64,000 nt of DNA, from the NCBI RefSeq assembly GCF_019443325.1, contig NZ_CP080383.1, positions 434,001 through 498,000 on the forward strand, given 5' to 3'. This DNA comes from Cryobacterium sp. PAMC25264. GTDB taxonomy: Bacteria; Actinomycetota; Actinomycetes; Actinomycetales; Microbacteriaceae. A program made the position numbers and the translations under genes. Under the pieces are notes generated by a model that was given only the letters and a program-made list of their open reading frames with translations, was not told the DNA's origin and searched no databases. Shown piece by piece: positions 1-7,595 of this stretch (the stretch's first letter is position 1; every line of letters begins with the position of its first letter).

Positions 1-1844
1 CCAAACGCCTGATCGGCAAGCTCCACCCGGAACGGCTCTGGCTGGTTCTCGTGCTGGTGCTCGCCGTGGTCAGCGTCACCTTCTCGGTGATCGGTCCGCG
101 CCTTCTCGGCGAGGGCACCAACCTGATCTTCTCCGGCATCGTGTCCAAGACCCTCCCGGCCGGCATGACGCAGGCCGAGATCATCGCCGGGCTGAACGCA
201 TCCGGTGACACGGCCAAGGCCGACATGCTCAGCGCCATGACGCTCACGCCGGGGCTCGGCATCGACTTCGCCGCGCTGTCCAGTGTGCTGTTCTGGGTTC
301 TCGCGCTGTACATCCTCGCCTCCGTGTTCAGCTGGTTGCAGGCCCTGGTGCTCAACGCCGTCGTGCAGCGCACCGTCTACCGGCTGCGCGAGGAGATCGA
401 GGCGAAGATCAACCGCCTGCCGCTGGGCTACTTCGACACTGTCAAGCGCGGCGAGCTGCTCAGCCGGGTGACCAACGACGTCGACAACATCTCGCAGAGC
501 CTGCAGCAGTCGCTCAGCCAGGTCGTCACGTCGTTGCTCACCGTGGTGGGTGTGATCGTGATGATGCTGCTGCTCTCGCCGCTGCTCGCGGTGATCGCGC
601 TCGTGACCGTGCCCCTCACCCTGGTGACCACGGTGCTCATCGCCAAGCGCTCGCAGAAGCTCTTCGTGGCGCAGTGGACCCACACCGGGGAGCTGAACGG
701 CCAGATCGAGGAGACCTTCTCCGGTCACGCCCTGGTGAAGGTCTTCGGCCGCCAGAAGGAGGTGGAGCAGCGCTTCACCGCCAAGAACGCCGAACTCTAC
801 GAGGCCAGCTTCGGTGCCCAGTTCGTCAGCGGCATGATCATGCCCGCGATGACCTTCATCGGCAACCTGGTCTACGTCGGCATCGCCGTCGTCGGCGGTC
901 TGCAGGTGGCCTCCGGTGCCATGCAGCTCGGTGACGTGCAGGCGTTCATCCAGTACTCCCGGCAGTTCACCCAGCCGCTCGCGCAGCTGGGCTCCATGGC
1001 CAACCTGCTGCAGTCCGGTGTGGCCAGCGCCGAGCGCGTGTTCGAGCTGCTGGATGCCGACGAGCAGACGCCCGACGAAGAGCCCGCAGAGACCCCGGTT
1101 CAGACGCACGGGCGCCTGGTGTTCGAGAACGTGTCGTTCAGCTACAGCCCGGACAAGCCGCTCATCGAAAATCTCAACCTGGTGGCCGAACCCGGCCAGA
1201 CCGTGGCGATCGTGGGCCCAACAGGGGCTGGCAAGACCACCCTGGTGAACCTGATGATGCGCTTCTACGAGATCGGCGGCGGCCGGATCACCCTGGACGG
1301 CGTGGACATCTCGAAGATGACCCGCAACGACCTGCGCAGCCGGATGGGCATGGTGCTGCAGGACACCTGGCTGTTCGGCGGCAGCATCCGCGACAATATC
1401 GCCTACGGTCGGCCGGACGCCACCGAGGAGCAGATCCTCGAGGCGGCGAAGGCCACCTACGTGGACCGGTTCGTGCACTCGTTGCCCGAGGGCTACGACA
1501 CCGTGCTCGACGACGAGGGCGGCAACGTCAGCGCGGGGGAGAAGCAGCTGCTCACCATCGCCCGGGCGTTCCTGGCCCGGCCGAGCGTGTTGATCCTCGA
1601 CGAGGCCACCAGCTCGGTCGACACCCGCACCGAGGTTCTCGTGCAGCACGCGATGAGCGCCCTGCGGGCCGACCGCACGAGCTTCGTGATCGCGCACCGC
1701 CTGTCGACGATCCGGGACGCCGACCTGATCCTGGTGATGGAGGCCGGCCGCATCGTGGAGCAGGGCAACCACGAGCAGCTGCTGGCGGCCGACGGCGCTT
1801 ACCGGGCCCTCTACGACTCCCAATTCGCGGCCGCGATCGAGTAG
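1..1844 (+). CDS. ABC exporter (permease-ATPase fusion), 5' partial
   Basis: This is a multidrug or lipid-type ABC exporter half-transporter with the membrane domain fused to the ATPase. The reading frame is open from the window edge (codons in phase with base 3), so the true start lies upstream; the GTG at 51 is internal. The membrane region holds several hydrophobic helices, followed by an ATPase with Walker A (GPTGAGKTT, about 1215-1240), a variant signature VSAGEKQ in place of LSGGQ (about 1530-1550), Walker B LILDEATSS and the H-loop IAHRLST. The VSAGE-type signature is usual in the MdlB-like half of heterodimeric exporters, so a partner gene immediately upstream outside the window is likely. 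The substrate cannot be told from the sequence. The gene ends 24 bases before the inverted repeat of the insertion sequence. Confidence 0.93.
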   Translation, partial: KRLIGKLHPERLWLVLVLVLAVVSVTFSVIGPRLLGEGTNLIFSGIVSKTLPAGMTQAEIIAGLNASGDTAKADMLSAMTLTPGLGIDFAALSSVLFWVLALYILASVFSWLQALVLNAVVQRTVYRLREEIEAKINRLPLGYFDTVKRGELLSRVTNDVDNISQSLQQSLSQVVTSLLTVVGVIVMMLLLSPLLAVIALVTVPLTLVTTVLIAKRSQKLFVAQWTHTGELNGQIEETFSGHALVKVFGRQKEVEQRFTAKNAELYEASFGAQFVSGMIMPAMTFIGNLVYVGIAVVGGLQVASGAMQLGDVQAFIQYSRQFTQPLAQLGSMANLLQSGVASAERVFELLDADEQTPDEEPAETPVQTHGRLVFENVSFSYSPDKPLIENLNLVAEPGQTVAIVGPTGAGKTTLVNLMMRFYEIGGGRITLDGVDISKMTRNDLRSRMGMVLQDTWLFGGSIRDNIAYGRPDATEEQILEAAKATYVDRFVHSLPEGYDTVLDDEGGNVSAGEKQLLTIARAFLARPSVLILDEATSSVDTRTEVLVQHAMSALRADRTSFVIAHRLSTIRDADLILVMEAGRIVEQGNHEQLLAADGAYRALYDSQFAAAIE

Positions 1845-1867
1845 CCCCCTCCCGGGAGAACCTCCTC

Positions 1868-1895
1868 CGCGAACTGTGAGAAAAGCCCCAAAAAC
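1868..1895 (+). repeat. Left terminal inverted repeat of the ISL3 element
   Basis: These 28 bases are exactly inverted at 3345-3372. The repeat runs into the hairpin at 1884-1911. Confidence 0.85.
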
Positions 1896-1911
1896 GTCAA
1901 GTTTTTGGGCT
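1877..1911 (-). terminator. Rho-independent terminator of the transposase at the IS left end
   Basis: On the minus strand the arms AGCCCAAAAAC and GTTTTTGGGGCT flank a 5-base loop and are followed by TTTTC. This lies just after the transposase stop codon. The same hairpin may also shield the element from read-through from the ABC exporter gene. Confidence 0.65.
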
Positions 1912-1930
1912 CTCCTGACTCTTCCGTGGG

Positions 1931-3232
1931 TCATTTCCGGCCCGGGAGGGCTGGTCGGTGGCCGCCGAGGCTGAGCATGGCGAGGCTGATGAGGGCGTCA
2001 GGTGAGGCGAAGCCGAACGCGATTCTGGTGAGGAGTCTGATTTTGGTGTTCATGGATTCGATGCGGCCGTTGGAGAGGTTGTGTTCTATCGAGGCGAGGA
2101 TCGCGACGCGGTGCTTCACGATGCTTCGTTGCAGCTTCACGAACGCGGGGATGCGGCAGCGGCGAGCCCAGGCGACCCATTTGTCGAGGGCTTCCTTGGC
2201 CTGGTCGAGCGGGAGTTTGAAGATGACTCTGAGGCCTTCTTTGAGGTAGTAGGCGCGGGCCAGTCGGGGGTCGGTTTGGACGATCCAGGCCAGCTTGGTT
2301 TGTTGTTTCTCGGTGAGGTTCTCGGGGTTTTTCCAGAGCGCATAACGGCTGTTTCTGATGCCGGCCGCGCGAGCGCTGTCGGGGCGTTCGGGGGCTCCGT
2401 TCCGGGGTCGGCCGCGGCCCCGCGCGGCGTCATTGATGCGGGCGGCTTTGCGGGCGTCGTTCCAGGCTGCGCGGCGGACTTCGTCGAGGGCTTCGGTGGC
2501 CCATTTGACGACGTGGAACGGGTCCGCGCAGCGCACCGCGTTCGGGCAGCGGGCCGCGACAACGTTGGCGATCCAAGCCGCACCGTCCGCGGAAACATGC
2601 GTGATCTGTGCGGAACGCTCGGGGCCGAGGGCGTCGAAGAACGTGCCGAGGGTGGCTTTGTCTTGGCCCGGTGCAGCCCAGACGAGACGGCCGGTGTCGT
2701 GGTCCACGACGATGGTGAGGAACTTGTGGCCACGCTTGTAGGAGATCTCATCGATCCCGATGCGGGTGAGGCCATCGAACGGGTCGTGCAGGGTCGCGGC
2801 GTCGTCCCAGACCCGGGTGACGATCGCGCCGACGGTGCGCCAAGCGATGCGCATCAACGCGGTAACCGCGGTCTTGGAAGACTGCGTAGCCAGCCACGCG
2901 ACGTGGTCGTCGAAGAGGTAGGTATGTCCGGCCTGGTGCCGAGCCCACGGCACCGACGCGACCGTGACGCCATGCTCACGGCACGCCACCCGGCGGGCGT
3001 CTGCCTCGAGAACGACCTGGATGATGCCAGCATCCAGGCTCCGCCAGCGTCGTCGACCCTCACCACGGTCGTAGCCTGGGCTGCGCCGGTGGCACAGCCC
3101 ACACCGGTTCCGGGCCGCTTTCATCGGCCGGACCGCGACGACCAAAACGCCCGCATCGTCGTCGTAATCGACGTCGTCAACGATGGTCTTTTCGACACCG
3201 AGCAGAGTCCGCCATATCCTTGCAGTACGCAC
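1931..3232 (-). CDS. ISL3-family transposase
   Basis: The 433-residue DDE transposase catalyses movement of the element. The N-terminal part has a zinc-binding segment (CGLCHRRSPGYDRG) and a helix-turn-helix region typical of ISL3 proteins. The catalytic core carries IGIDEISYKRGHKFLTIVVD with the first acidic residue, a second in VSADGAAW, and a C-terminal stretch NGRIESMNTKIRLLTR with the third acidic residue. The length is usual for the family and the frame is intact, so the element may still be active. It starts at a GTG. A long plus-strand open frame over the same bases (2081-3265) is only a shadow. Confidence 0.94.
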   Translation of the reverse strand: MRTARIWRTLLGVEKTIVDDVDYDDDAGVLVVAVRPMKAARNRCGLCHRRSPGYDRGEGRRRWRSLDAGIIQVVLEADARRVACREHGVTVASVPWARHQAGHTYLFDDHVAWLATQSSKTAVTALMRIAWRTVGAIVTRVWDDAATLHDPFDGLTRIGIDEISYKRGHKFLTIVVDHDTGRLVWAAPGQDKATLGTFFDALGPERSAQITHVSADGAAWIANVVAARCPNAVRCADPFHVVKWATEALDEVRRAAWNDARKAARINDAARGRGRPRNGAPERPDSARAAGIRNSRYALWKNPENLTEKQQTKLAWIVQTDPRLARAYYLKEGLRVIFKLPLDQAKEALDKWVAWARRCRIPAFVKLQRSIVKHRVAILASIEHNLSNGRIESMNTKIRLLTRIAFGFASPDALISLAMLSLGGHRPALPGRK

Positions 3233-3344
3233 GCCGTTTTCCGTTCTTCAGTTTCCAACCTTTGACAGTCAGAAACCTAGACAGAAAGCGGCGTGCGCTC
3301 GTTAAGCCACGCGGAAACCACCCACGGATATGTCAGAAGAGCCA

Positions 3345-3372
3345 GTTTTTGGGGCTTTTCTCACAGTTCGCG
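3345..3372 (-). repeat. Right terminal inverted repeat of the ISL3 element
   Basis: These 28 bases are the inverted match to 1868-1895. The repeat ends two bases before the stop codon of the convergent transporter gene. Confidence 0.85.
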
Positions 3373-3374
3373 AG

Positions 3375-4010
3375 TTACTTGGCGGGCCAGACGGGAAGGA
3401 CGGCGCGGCCGGCGGTGGAGTTGTAGACCACGGCGAAGGAGCCGTACCAGGCCAGCAGAGCGGTGAGGATGCCGAACCAGCCGCCGAGCTGGTGGATGGC
3501 GGTGATGCCCGTGAAGGCGCCGATCGCCAGCAGCAGGAACGTGATGGACAGGGCCACGAAGACCGCGAAGATCGAGCCGTTGGTCTTCTTGGCCGCCACG
3601 GTCATGTAGACCGTGAAGATCGCCCAGGCGAGCAGGAAGGTGCCCATGCCGGACGCTCCGGCGGCGATGTTGCCCCCGGTGCTCTCGAGGTACCAGAACG
3701 CCAGCCAGAACGCGCCGAACGAGGTGAATGCCGTGGCGCCGAACGTGTTGTGGTTGCGGAACTCCCAGATCCCTGCGATGACCTGGGCGATTCCGCCGTA
3801 GAACAGGGCGAGACCGAGCACTGCGGCGCTGGAGGGAACGATGCCGGTGTTGGACATGCTGAGCACGAAGGTGGTGAGCGCGAATGCGGCCAAGCCCAGC
3901 GCGCCGGGGTCGGCAAGGGCGGAGTGGGTCGGCGCTGCGAGCGCGGGTGCGGAGGGTGCTGTCGCGGACGCCGGGGAGGCTTCCGGAATAGTCATATTAT
4001 TCTGAGTCAT
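3375..4010 (-). CDS. GPR1/FUN34/YaaH-family acetate/succinate transporter
   Basis: This 211-residue membrane protein belongs to the acetate uptake family (SatP/YaaH in E. coli, Ady2/Gpr1 in yeast). Family signatures are present: a segment like the NPxPLGL motif (DPGALGLAAFALTTFV, near residue 45), six hydrophobic helices, and the FGAFWLAFWY segment. It would import small carboxylates such as acetate. I chose the ATG at 4010 (MTQNN); a second ATG at 3995 is possible, and the longer reading to 4079 is unlikely. Neither start has a clear Shine-Dalgarno site, but a GATAAT box lies 10 bases before the ATG at 4010, so the leader would be very short. The stop codon lies just beside the right end of the insertion sequence. 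Confidence 0.85.
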   Translation of the reverse strand: MTQNNMTIPEASPASATAPSAPALAAPTHSALADPGALGLAAFALTTFVLSMSNTGIVPSSAAVLGLALFYGGIAQVIAGIWEFRNHNTFGATAFTSFGAFWLAFWYLESTGGNIAAGASGMGTFLLAWAIFTVYMTVAAKKTNGSIFAVFVALSITFLLLAIGAFTGITAIHQLGGWFGILTALLAWYGSFAVVYNSTAGRAVLPVWPAK

Positions 4011-4020
4011 TTGTTTAGAG

Positions 4021-4026
4021 ATTATC
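4021..4026 (-). promoter_or_regulatory. Probable -10 box of the acetate-type transporter gene
   Basis: GATAAT preceded by TG lies on the minus strand 10 bases before the ATG at 4010. No good -35 match is visible. Confidence 0.4.
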
Positions 4027-4060
4027 AGCCGACGGGCCAGGTGCCCGGGCCGTTGGCCCT

Positions 4061-4180
4061 GTCGTGCACAGGCCTGCACAGTCGTGCACGCCGCTGTGGC
4101 GGCGGATGCACGCTCGTGTGCGCGGCCGATGCACAGCCGTTATCCACAGGCGGGACCACTCGGCGGAATTCTGCACAGGT
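4061..4180. promoter_or_regulatory. Cluster of TGCAC motifs and one perfect DnaA box between divergent genes
   Basis: The interval repeats TGCACA or TGCACG about six times, including a 20-bp direct repeat of GTCGTGCAC at 4061-4069 and 4081-4089. TTATCCACA, identical to the DnaA-box consensus, occurs at 4140-4148. The region separates the transporter from the DUF4192 gene. Operator function is inferred only from the repetition. Confidence 0.35.
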
Positions 4181-4228
4181 TCGGCGGCGCCCGGCTGGCG
4201 TGGCCCGTGCGGGCGCACCGTGGTGCGC

Positions 4229-5479
4229 ATGCAGAAGACAATCGTGAAGACCCCGACTCCCCAGGACTTTCTCGCCCTCGTGCCCCAGCTTGTGGGGTTC
4301 CTTCCGGAACGCAGTCTCGTTTTGGTCGCCTTTCGCGGAAACCGCACCTGCGGCGCGCTGCGGTTCAACCTGCCCCAGGAGCAAGCCGGCGTGCCCGAGC
4401 TGCGCCGTATCGCCGGCACGCTGCTGGGCACCCTGTGCAAGATTCCCGGTGTGGACGCCCTGGTGCCGGTGCTCTACACCGATGAGGAGATCGGTGATGC
4501 GCCGCCCGAGACGTCTGTCGGGTTACCGCAGGGCGTGTTCCTCCGCGCCATCCTGGCCCGGGCTGCGCAGTCCGGCTTCCTGGTGCGGGACGCCCTCTGC
4601 GTGGCAGCGGATGGGTGGGCCTCCTATCTGGACCTCGAACAGGTTCCGGGGCAGACGGGCCCGGCGATCGGGGATCGGGCCGGCCGTTCGCTGCGGCATC
4701 CGCTCAGCGACATCGCGGAGTCGAGTGTGACCGAGGGCGTGCCGCCGGGTGACCGCCGGGAACTCGCCCGGCTGCAGACCGGCGCCGAACTGCCCAAGGT
4801 GGACCTGGCCACGCGGGAGCGGTGCGCCCGCAGGCTGGCCCGCTACCAACGGCTCGGCCCGGACATGGGGCCCATCCCCGAACTCGTCGAGATGGTGGGC
4901 GACATGCTCGACCCGGTGGGCACGGCAGAGACCGTGCTCGGGCTCACCCCCGCCGAGCTCAGCATCGACGAGGCCGCCGTGCTGCTCTTCCTCGTGCAGA
5001 GCCCGGCCACCCGCGACCAGATGATGCTGCAGTTCGCCTTCGGTGAGGAGGAAGGACGCCGCAGCCACGCGCTCAACCGGCACTACGCCCAGCGGCAACG
5101 CGAAACCGGTCTGAGCATGGACGACCTGGTCGCGGCGGACATGGCCGCTGGGCGATCCTTCCATGAGACATCGCCGACCACGGGCGACCTGATGCTCGGG
5201 CTGAGCCGGCAGCGACCGGATCCGGAACGGGTGGCCCGTGGGATCCAGCTGCTCAAACTCCTCGTGGCGATGGCCCCCCGCCCGGCCCGGCCGGCTCCGC
5301 TGTGCATGCTGGCGTGGCTCTGCTGGGCGCTCGGCCAGGGCTCGGTCGCGGGGATCTACATCGACACGGCCCTCGACATCGACGACGACTACGGCATGGC
5401 GCTGCTGCTCCGGCAGGTGCTCGGGAGCGGGCACCTGCCGGAGTGGGCCTTCGAAGTGCCCAGGGAGGAGGACGCCTGA
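4229..5479 (+). CDS. DUF4192 family protein
   Basis: This 416-residue protein matches the actinobacterial DUF4192 family, whose function is unknown. The N-terminal hallmark is TPQDFLALVPQLVGFLPERS followed by LVLVAFRGN. The C-terminal third contains a helical stretch (PAPLCMLAWLCWALGQGSVA) with a tetratricopeptide-like look. There is no signal peptide or membrane helix, so it is probably cytoplasmic. The open frame continues upstream to 4064, but family conservation begins at the ATG at 4229 (MQKTIVKTPTPQDF), with in-frame GTG codons at 4220 and 4223 as alternatives. It converges on the aminotransferase gene with a 35-bp gap. Confidence 0.85.
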   Translation: MQKTIVKTPTPQDFLALVPQLVGFLPERSLVLVAFRGNRTCGALRFNLPQEQAGVPELRRIAGTLLGTLCKIPGVDALVPVLYTDEEIGDAPPETSVGLPQGVFLRAILARAAQSGFLVRDALCVAADGWASYLDLEQVPGQTGPAIGDRAGRSLRHPLSDIAESSVTEGVPPGDRRELARLQTGAELPKVDLATRERCARRLARYQRLGPDMGPIPELVEMVGDMLDPVGTAETVLGLTPAELSIDEAAVLLFLVQSPATRDQMMLQFAFGEEEGRRSHALNRHYAQRQRETGLSMDDLVAADMAAGRSFHETSPTTGDLMLGLSRQRPDPERVARGIQLLKLLVAMAPRPARPAPLCMLAWLCWALGQGSVAGIYIDTALDIDDDYGMALLLRQVLGSGHLPEWAFEVPREEDA

Positions 5480-5492
5480 TGCGTCCCGCCCA

Positions 5493-5506
5493 GGCCCGGT
5501 CGGGCC
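5493..5506. terminator. Short GC hairpin between convergent genes
   Basis: GGCCC and GGGCC arms flank a 4-base loop in the 35-bp gap between the DUF4192 gene and the convergent aminotransferase gene. There is no T-tract, so terminator function is a guess. Confidence 0.3.
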
Positions 5507-5514
5507 GGATGGGG

Positions 5515-6975
5515 TCAGAGGTGTTTCGGCGCCTCCGACAGCACGCCGTGCAGGATGTCGCCGATCTCCCGGATCTCGGCGGGTCCGATGGTCAACGGCG
5601 GGGCGAGCTGCACCACGGGGTCGCCCCGGTCGTCGGCCCGGCAGTACAGGCCGGCCTCGAACAGCGCCCCGGAGAGGTAACCACGGAGGAGGCGTTCGGA
5701 CTCGTCATCGGAGAACGTCTCCTTGGTGGCCTTGTCTTTGACCAGCTCGATGCCGAAGAAGTAGCCCTCGCCGCGCACATCACCCACGATCGGCAGCTCG
5801 AGCAGCTTCTCCAGCTCGGCGCGGAACACCGGGGAATTCTCCCGCACGTTCTCGTTGAGCTTCTCCTCCTCGAAGATGTCGAGGTTGGCCAGCGCCACCG
5901 CGGCCGAAACCGGGTGCCCGCCGAAGGTGTAGCCGTGATAAAATGCCGTGTCACCGTACTTGAAGGGCTCGTAGATGCGGTCGCTCACGATGGTGGCGCC
6001 GATCGGGGAGTACCCGCTCGTCATGCCCTTGGCGCAGGTGATCATGTCGGGTTCGATACCGAAGGTCGTGGAGGCGAACATGTTGCCGATCCGGCCGAAC
6101 GCCGTGATGACCTCGTCGGCCACCAGCAGCACGTCGTACTGGTCGCAGATCTCCCGCACCCGCTTGAAATAGCCCGGCGGCGGCGGGAAGCAGCCGCCGG
6201 AATTCTGCACCGGCTCGAGGAACACCGCGGCGACGGTCTCCGGACCCTCGAACTGGATCATCTCCTCGATACGATTCGCTGCCCACAGGCCGAAGGCCTC
6301 GACGTCATCGCCGTGCCCGGAGCCCATCTCATCGGCGCGGTAGAAGTTGGTGTTCGGCACCCGGAAACCGCCCGGGGTGACCGGTTCGAACATCTCCTTG
6401 AGGGCGGGGATGCCCGTGATCGCCAGGGCGCCCTGCGTCGTGCCGTGGTAGGCGACGGAACGGGAGATCACCTTGTGCTTGGTAGGCCGGCCCTGCAGCT
6501 TCCAGTAATACTTGGCGAGCTTGAACGCGGTCTCCACGGCTTCGCCGCCGCCGGTGGAGAAGAACACCCGGTTGAGATCGCCCGGCGCCTGGTCGGCGAG
6601 CCGGTCGGCGAGCTCGATCGCGCTGGGGTGCGCGTACGACCAGAGCGGGAAGAATGCGAGCTCCTCGGCCTGCGCGGCGGCGGCCTGGGCGAGGCGGGTG
6701 CGACCGTGCCCGGCGTTGACCACGAACAATCCGCTCAAGCCGTCGATGTAGCGCTTTCCGTGGGAGTCCCAGATGTGGTGGCCCTGCCCCTTGGTGATGA
6801 TGGGCACGCCGGCGCCGGATTCCATCACCGATTGCCGGGCGAAGTGCATCCACAGATGGTCCTTGGCCTTCTGCTGCAGGTCGGCGTTCTCGGCATCGGA
6901 GTAGACGCGCGGTGCGGAGGCCGGCGCGGTCGGCTGGCCGGTCGTGGTCTGTTCTGTCGTGGTCATATCGGTCAC
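5515..6975 (-). CDS. Class III (omega) aminotransferase, PLP-dependent
   Basis: This 486-residue enzyme is a fold-type I class III aminotransferase that moves the amino group from an omega-amine to a keto acid. The PLP-binding lysine is K316 in CAKGMTSG, preceded by the conserved acidic motif LLVADEVITAFGR; STGGGEAVETAFK binds the cofactor phosphate. The overall pattern (FFPLWSYAHP, GYTFGGHPVS) resembles the putrescine or beta-alanine/GABA--pyruvate transaminase branch rather than GabT itself. Substrate is inferred, not shown; a polyamine importer and two GabT-like genes lie 20 kb downstream. It starts at a GTG that overlaps the stop of the upstream Lrp-type regulator by four bases (GTGA), so the two are probably co-translated. 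Confidence 0.9.
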   Translation of the reverse strand: MTDMTTTEQTTTGQPTAPASAPRVYSDAENADLQQKAKDHLWMHFARQSVMESGAGVPIITKGQGHHIWDSHGKRYIDGLSGLFVVNAGHGRTRLAQAAAAQAEELAFFPLWSYAHPSAIELADRLADQAPGDLNRVFFSTGGGEAVETAFKLAKYYWKLQGRPTKHKVISRSVAYHGTTQGALAITGIPALKEMFEPVTPGGFRVPNTNFYRADEMGSGHGDDVEAFGLWAANRIEEMIQFEGPETVAAVFLEPVQNSGGCFPPPPGYFKRVREICDQYDVLLVADEVITAFGRIGNMFASTTFGIEPDMITCAKGMTSGYSPIGATIVSDRIYEPFKYGDTAFYHGYTFGGHPVSAAVALANLDIFEEEKLNENVRENSPVFRAELEKLLELPIVGDVRGEGYFFGIELVKDKATKETFSDDESERLLRGYLSGALFEAGLYCRADDRGDPVVQLAPPLTIGPAEIREIGDILHGVLSEAPKHL

Positions 6976-7454
6976 CGTGTTCCCCAGTTGTACAGCTGCT
7001 TGTGTAGCTTCAGATAGACGAAGGTCTCGGTGGAGGAGACCCCCTCGAGGGCGCGAATCTGCGAGTTGAGCAGGGCGATGAGCTCGTCGTCGTTCTCGCA
7101 GACGACCTCGGCGAGAATGTCGAAGGAGCCCGCTGTGAGCACGACGTAGTCCACCGCGGGTATCGCCGCGAGCTGGTCTGCGAGCACCCGGGTGTCGCCG
7201 GTGGCGCGGATGCCGATCATCGCCTGCCGGTAGAAGCCCAATTGCATGGGGTCGGTCACCGCGACCACCTGCATGACGCCGGAATCGGTGAGCTTCTGTA
7301 CCCGCTGGCGCACCGCGGCCTCGCTGAGCCCCACGGCCTTGCCGATCTCGGCGTAGGAGCGACGGCCGTCGACCTGCAGCTGTTCGATGATCTTCTTGGA
7401 CACATCGTCCAGCTGCGCCGGTTTGCCGGCACTTCCGCGCGTATTGCTGCTCAT
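6972..7454 (-). CDS. Lrp/AsnC-family transcription regulator
   Basis: This 160-residue regulator has an N-terminal winged helix-turn-helix (LDDVSKKIIEQLQVDGRRSY, then SEAAVRQRVQKL) and a C-terminal RAM/AsnC ligand-binding domain (VDYVVLTAGSFDILAEVVC). Lrp-type proteins sense amino acids or related metabolites and often control an adjacent catabolic gene. Here the regulator is the first gene of a two-gene unit with the aminotransferase, with a GTGA overlap, so it probably controls that enzyme and itself. A perfect inverted repeat (7493-7526) lies 39-72 bases upstream of the start. CACAAT sits six bases before the ATG, which suggests a leaderless mRNA. Confidence 0.93.
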   Translation of the reverse strand: MSSNTRGSAGKPAQLDDVSKKIIEQLQVDGRRSYAEIGKAVGLSEAAVRQRVQKLTDSGVMQVVAVTDPMQLGFYRQAMIGIRATGDTRVLADQLAAIPAVDYVVLTAGSFDILAEVVCENDDELIALLNSQIRALEGVSSTETFVYLKLHKQLYNWGTR

Positions 7455-7460
7455 CGTCCG

Positions 7461-7466
7461 ATTGTG
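7461..7466 (-). promoter_or_regulatory. Possible -10 box of the Lrp regulator gene
   Basis: CACAAT on the minus strand lies exactly six bases before the ATG at 7454. TTGCCG lies 17 bases further upstream as a possible -35. The spacing matches other leaderless-type starts in the window. Confidence 0.4.
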
Positions 7467-7492
7467 ACAGCCGAATTGCCCTGCGGCAAGCG

Positions 7493-7526
7493 AATCAGTT
7501 GTTTTTGGGCTGCTTCACAACTGATT
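7493..7526. promoter_or_regulatory. Perfect inverted repeat, candidate Lrp-type operator
   Basis: The arms AATCAGTTGT (7493-7502) and ACAACTGATT (7517-7526) are perfectly inverted and separated by 14 bases. The repeat lies between the divergent Lrp regulator and FHA genes, close to the regulator start. Binding by the regulator is inferred. Confidence 0.55.
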
Positions 7527-7595
7527 ACCACGCCCCACTCGCGGGCGTGCGAGGTCGGTGCCGGCAGGTCTAGCATCGAAGGCAGAGGGAGCATC

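Larger units (their letters stand above)
1868..3372. mobile_element. ISL3-family insertion sequence with inverted repeats
   Basis: The element is bounded by perfect 28-bp inverted repeats at 1868-1895 and 3345-3372; the outer part reads CGCGAACTGTGAGAAAAGCC. Similarity between the ends continues inward, except that the left end carries about 10 extra bases that create a hairpin. One transposase gene fills the interior. I could not find a convincing 8-bp target duplication directly outside the 28-bp repeats, so the exact boundary may differ by a few bases. The element lies between the 3' ends of the ABC exporter and the acetate-type transporter, ending 2 bp from the stop codon of the latter, so it probably disrupted no gene. 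Confidence 0.88.

Noticed and set aside
2081..3265. 394-residue plus-strand open frame opposite the transposase gene
   Set aside because: It is fully antisense to an ISL3 transposase with clear motifs and has no recognisable domain.
4140..4148. Replication origin suggested by the DnaA box
   Set aside because: Only one exact box is present, with no dnaA, dnaN or AT-rich unwinding region nearby.
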